A stretch of 22,166 nt of DNA. It comes from an uncultured Clostridia bacterium. GTDB taxonomy: Bacteria > Bacillota > Clostridia > Christensenellales > CAG-314. This document shows positions 20,969 to 22,166 of this stretch, piece by piece. A program made the translations under genes and the position numbers. Where the stretch lies: NCBI GenBank assembly GCA_934281515.1, contig CAKQXG010000018.1, forward strand, positions 1 through 22,166, written 5' to 3'. The notes beneath the pieces were generated by a model. That model was not told the origin of the DNA. It saw nothing but the letters and a program-made list of their open reading frames with translations, and ran no database searches. How positions within the stretch are numbered: position 1 is the stretch's first letter; every line of letters begins with the position of its first letter.

Positions 20969-22166
20969 TCAATCTAGTATTTTTAGCGGCGCAAACTTCA
21001 TCATAAGAGACTTTTTGCCCACCGTATCAAACGCTACGTCGCAAATTTCGCCTGCAACACGCAGTACAATGCCTTTACCGAAGGTGGCGTGTTCCACCTT
21101 CATACCGGGTTTAAACGCGGCGGTCTGCGCCTTTGTTTTGCCCTGATTCGGGGCAGGTGCGCTTGTGCGCGGTTCGCGAGTGTTCAGCCTGTCCAGATAT
21201 CTGTCGTCAGCAAGTTGACGTTCCGTAGCAACAGGGCGCGGCGGCGCAAGCAAGCGTTTGACCTCGGAAAAATACCTGCTTTCCATTGTGTCCTTACGCT
21301 GACCGTACAGGTAGCGTGTGCGTGCGCGGGTAAGATACAGCCGTTGCTCGGCACGAGTGACTGCAACGTACATCAGGCGGCGCTCCTCCTGCATGGTTTC
21401 GCTGCTGTATGTAGCGCGAGATGTCGGAAAAATACCGTCCTCCAAGCCTGCGACAAACACTGTTTTAAACTCCAACCCCTTGACGGCGTGTATCGTAGCA
21501 ATACTGACGTAGTCCGTCTGGTCGTCCTCGTCGATGTCGCTTGCCAATGCAACGTTTTGCAGGTAGTCGGACAATTTGGCGTCGGGTTGACTTTTTTCAA
21601 AGTCAATGACAGACTGCTCAAACTCGTCGATGTTAAGCGCACGGTCCTCTTCGTCTGCAGCCAGCAATACCTGACGGAACTCCAGCAAATCCAACATAAG
21701 GTGAACAAAGTTTGCCACGTTGTTTTGCTCGGCAAGGCGTGTAAGTCGGTCGATAATACCGTAAAAATCCGTCAACTTTTCACGCACGCCGCGATTGAAG
21801 TCGTCAAGCATGTTGCGTTCGTCGGAAATAAATTCCAATATAGACAACCCCATGTCGGCGGACAGATCGGACAATTTTTTTATCGTAGTATCGCCTATAC
21901 CGCGACGAACAGGCACATTCAACGCGCGGATAAACGCCTCGTTGTCGCTGGGGTTGACAACCAACTTCATGTACGCAAGAATGTCCTTTATCTCCTTTCG
22001 TTCGAAGAACTTAAATCCGCCGAAAACCTTGTACGGAATGCGATTTTTTGTCAATTCCGCCTCGAAACTGCGCGACAAGGCGTTGATACGCATAAGTATT
22101 GCGTAGTCTTTCCACCTGCCGTTGCGGTCGACGGCGCGTAGATTTTTTATCTGCTCCACCGTGTAG
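20969..22166 (-). CDS. pcrA: ATP-dependent DNA helicase PcrA/UvrD, C-terminal part (runs off the right edge)
   Basis: About 398 residues of a superfamily 1A helicase used in nucleotide excision repair and removal of RecA filaments and stalled polymerase. Visible are motif IV region (YKVFGGFKFFERKEIKDILAY), motif V (TIHAVKGLEFKTVFVAGLEDGIFP) and motif VI (EERRLMYVAVTRAEQRLYLT), then a linker and the C-terminal Tudor-like domain (GMKVEHATFGKG to the end) that binds RNA polymerase in PcrA. The frame is open at the window edge (Y-T-V-E-Q before the first listed Met-type codon), so the gene continues outside and GTG 22159 is not the start. Confidence 0.96.
   Translation of the reverse strand, partial: YTVEQIKNLRAVDRNGRWKDYAILMRINALSRSFEAELTKNRIPYKVFGGFKFFERKEIKDILAYMKLVVNPSDNEAFIRALNVPVRRGIGDTTIKKLSDLSADMGLSILEFISDERNMLDDFNRGVREKLTDFYGIIDRLTRLAEQNNVANFVHLMLDLLEFRQVLLAADEEDRALNIDEFEQSVIDFEKSQPDAKLSDYLQNVALASDIDEDDQTDYVSIATIHAVKGLEFKTVFVAGLEDGIFPTSRATYSSETMQEERRLMYVAVTRAEQRLYLTRARTRYLYGQRKDTMESRYFSEVKRLLAPPRPVATERQLADDRYLDRLNTREPRTSAPAPNQGKTKAQTAAFKPGMKVEHATFGKGIVLRVAGEICDVAFDTVGKKSLMMKFAPLKILD

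Noticed and set aside
1..22166. CRISPR arrays, tRNA or rRNA genes, insertion sequences, phage genes
   Set aside because: No regularly spaced direct repeats, cloverleaf or rRNA segments, transposase or integrase reading frames were seen.

Overview
The window looks like a chromosomal core segment from a low-to-mid GC, Gram-positive-type bacterium, most likely an uncultured anaerobic member of the Clostridia. The evidence is the gene order pcrA-ligA ... yicC-gmk-rpoZ-coaBC-priA-def-fmt-rsmB-rlmN-rsgA, which is typical of Firmicutes, together with AGGAG-type ribosome binding sites, a membrane diadenylate cyclase, meso-diaminopimelate dehydrogenase, a DivIVA-domain protein and purine-start short operons. 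I cannot place it below class from sequence alone. No tRNA, rRNA, CRISPR array, prophage or transposase gene was seen.

Layout from left to right. (1) 1-1490, minus strand: the N-terminal third of an aspartate kinase cut by the window edge, then, behind a strong terminator, a 41-residue single-span membrane peptide gene overlapping the 3' end of cdaA (c-di-AMP synthesis). (2) 1776-3948: ddh (plus) and a DacF/PBP5-type D-Ala-D-Ala carboxypeptidase (minus) converge on a shared terminator. With aspartate kinase they make a cell-wall/DAP neighbourhood. (3) 4251-5330, plus: a PAP2 lipid phosphatase with a near-consensus promoter. (4) 5466-8526, minus: a three-gene operon pncB / DivIVA-like / ArsP_2-type permease. 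(5) 8636-18757, minus: the long housekeeping series for nucleotide, coenzyme A, replication-restart, translation-initiation and ribosome-maturation functions, tightly packed with ATGA overlaps. (6) 19008-22166, minus: ligA and the C-terminal part of pcrA.

The housekeeping series is stripped compared with the textbook order: there is no remA between yicC and gmk, and no prpC-prkC (PP2C phosphatase and PASTA kinase) between rlmN and rsgA, which overlap directly.

The unexplained signals are in the short non-coding gaps. Three exact copies of an inverted repeat TACTAT-N7-ATAGTA occur at 2695, 4061 and 17823; one overlaps a candidate dacF promoter and one a candidate gmk promoter, so they may be operators of one unknown regulator. 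Two diverged copies of a hairpin plus pyrimidine-box element lie at 10619 and 18877. Two further gaps (1663-1753 and 10683-10782) share several short blocks in the same order and look like diverged copies of a roughly 100-bp intergenic element. I found no obvious new enzyme system; the novelty here is regulatory and small-protein scale.
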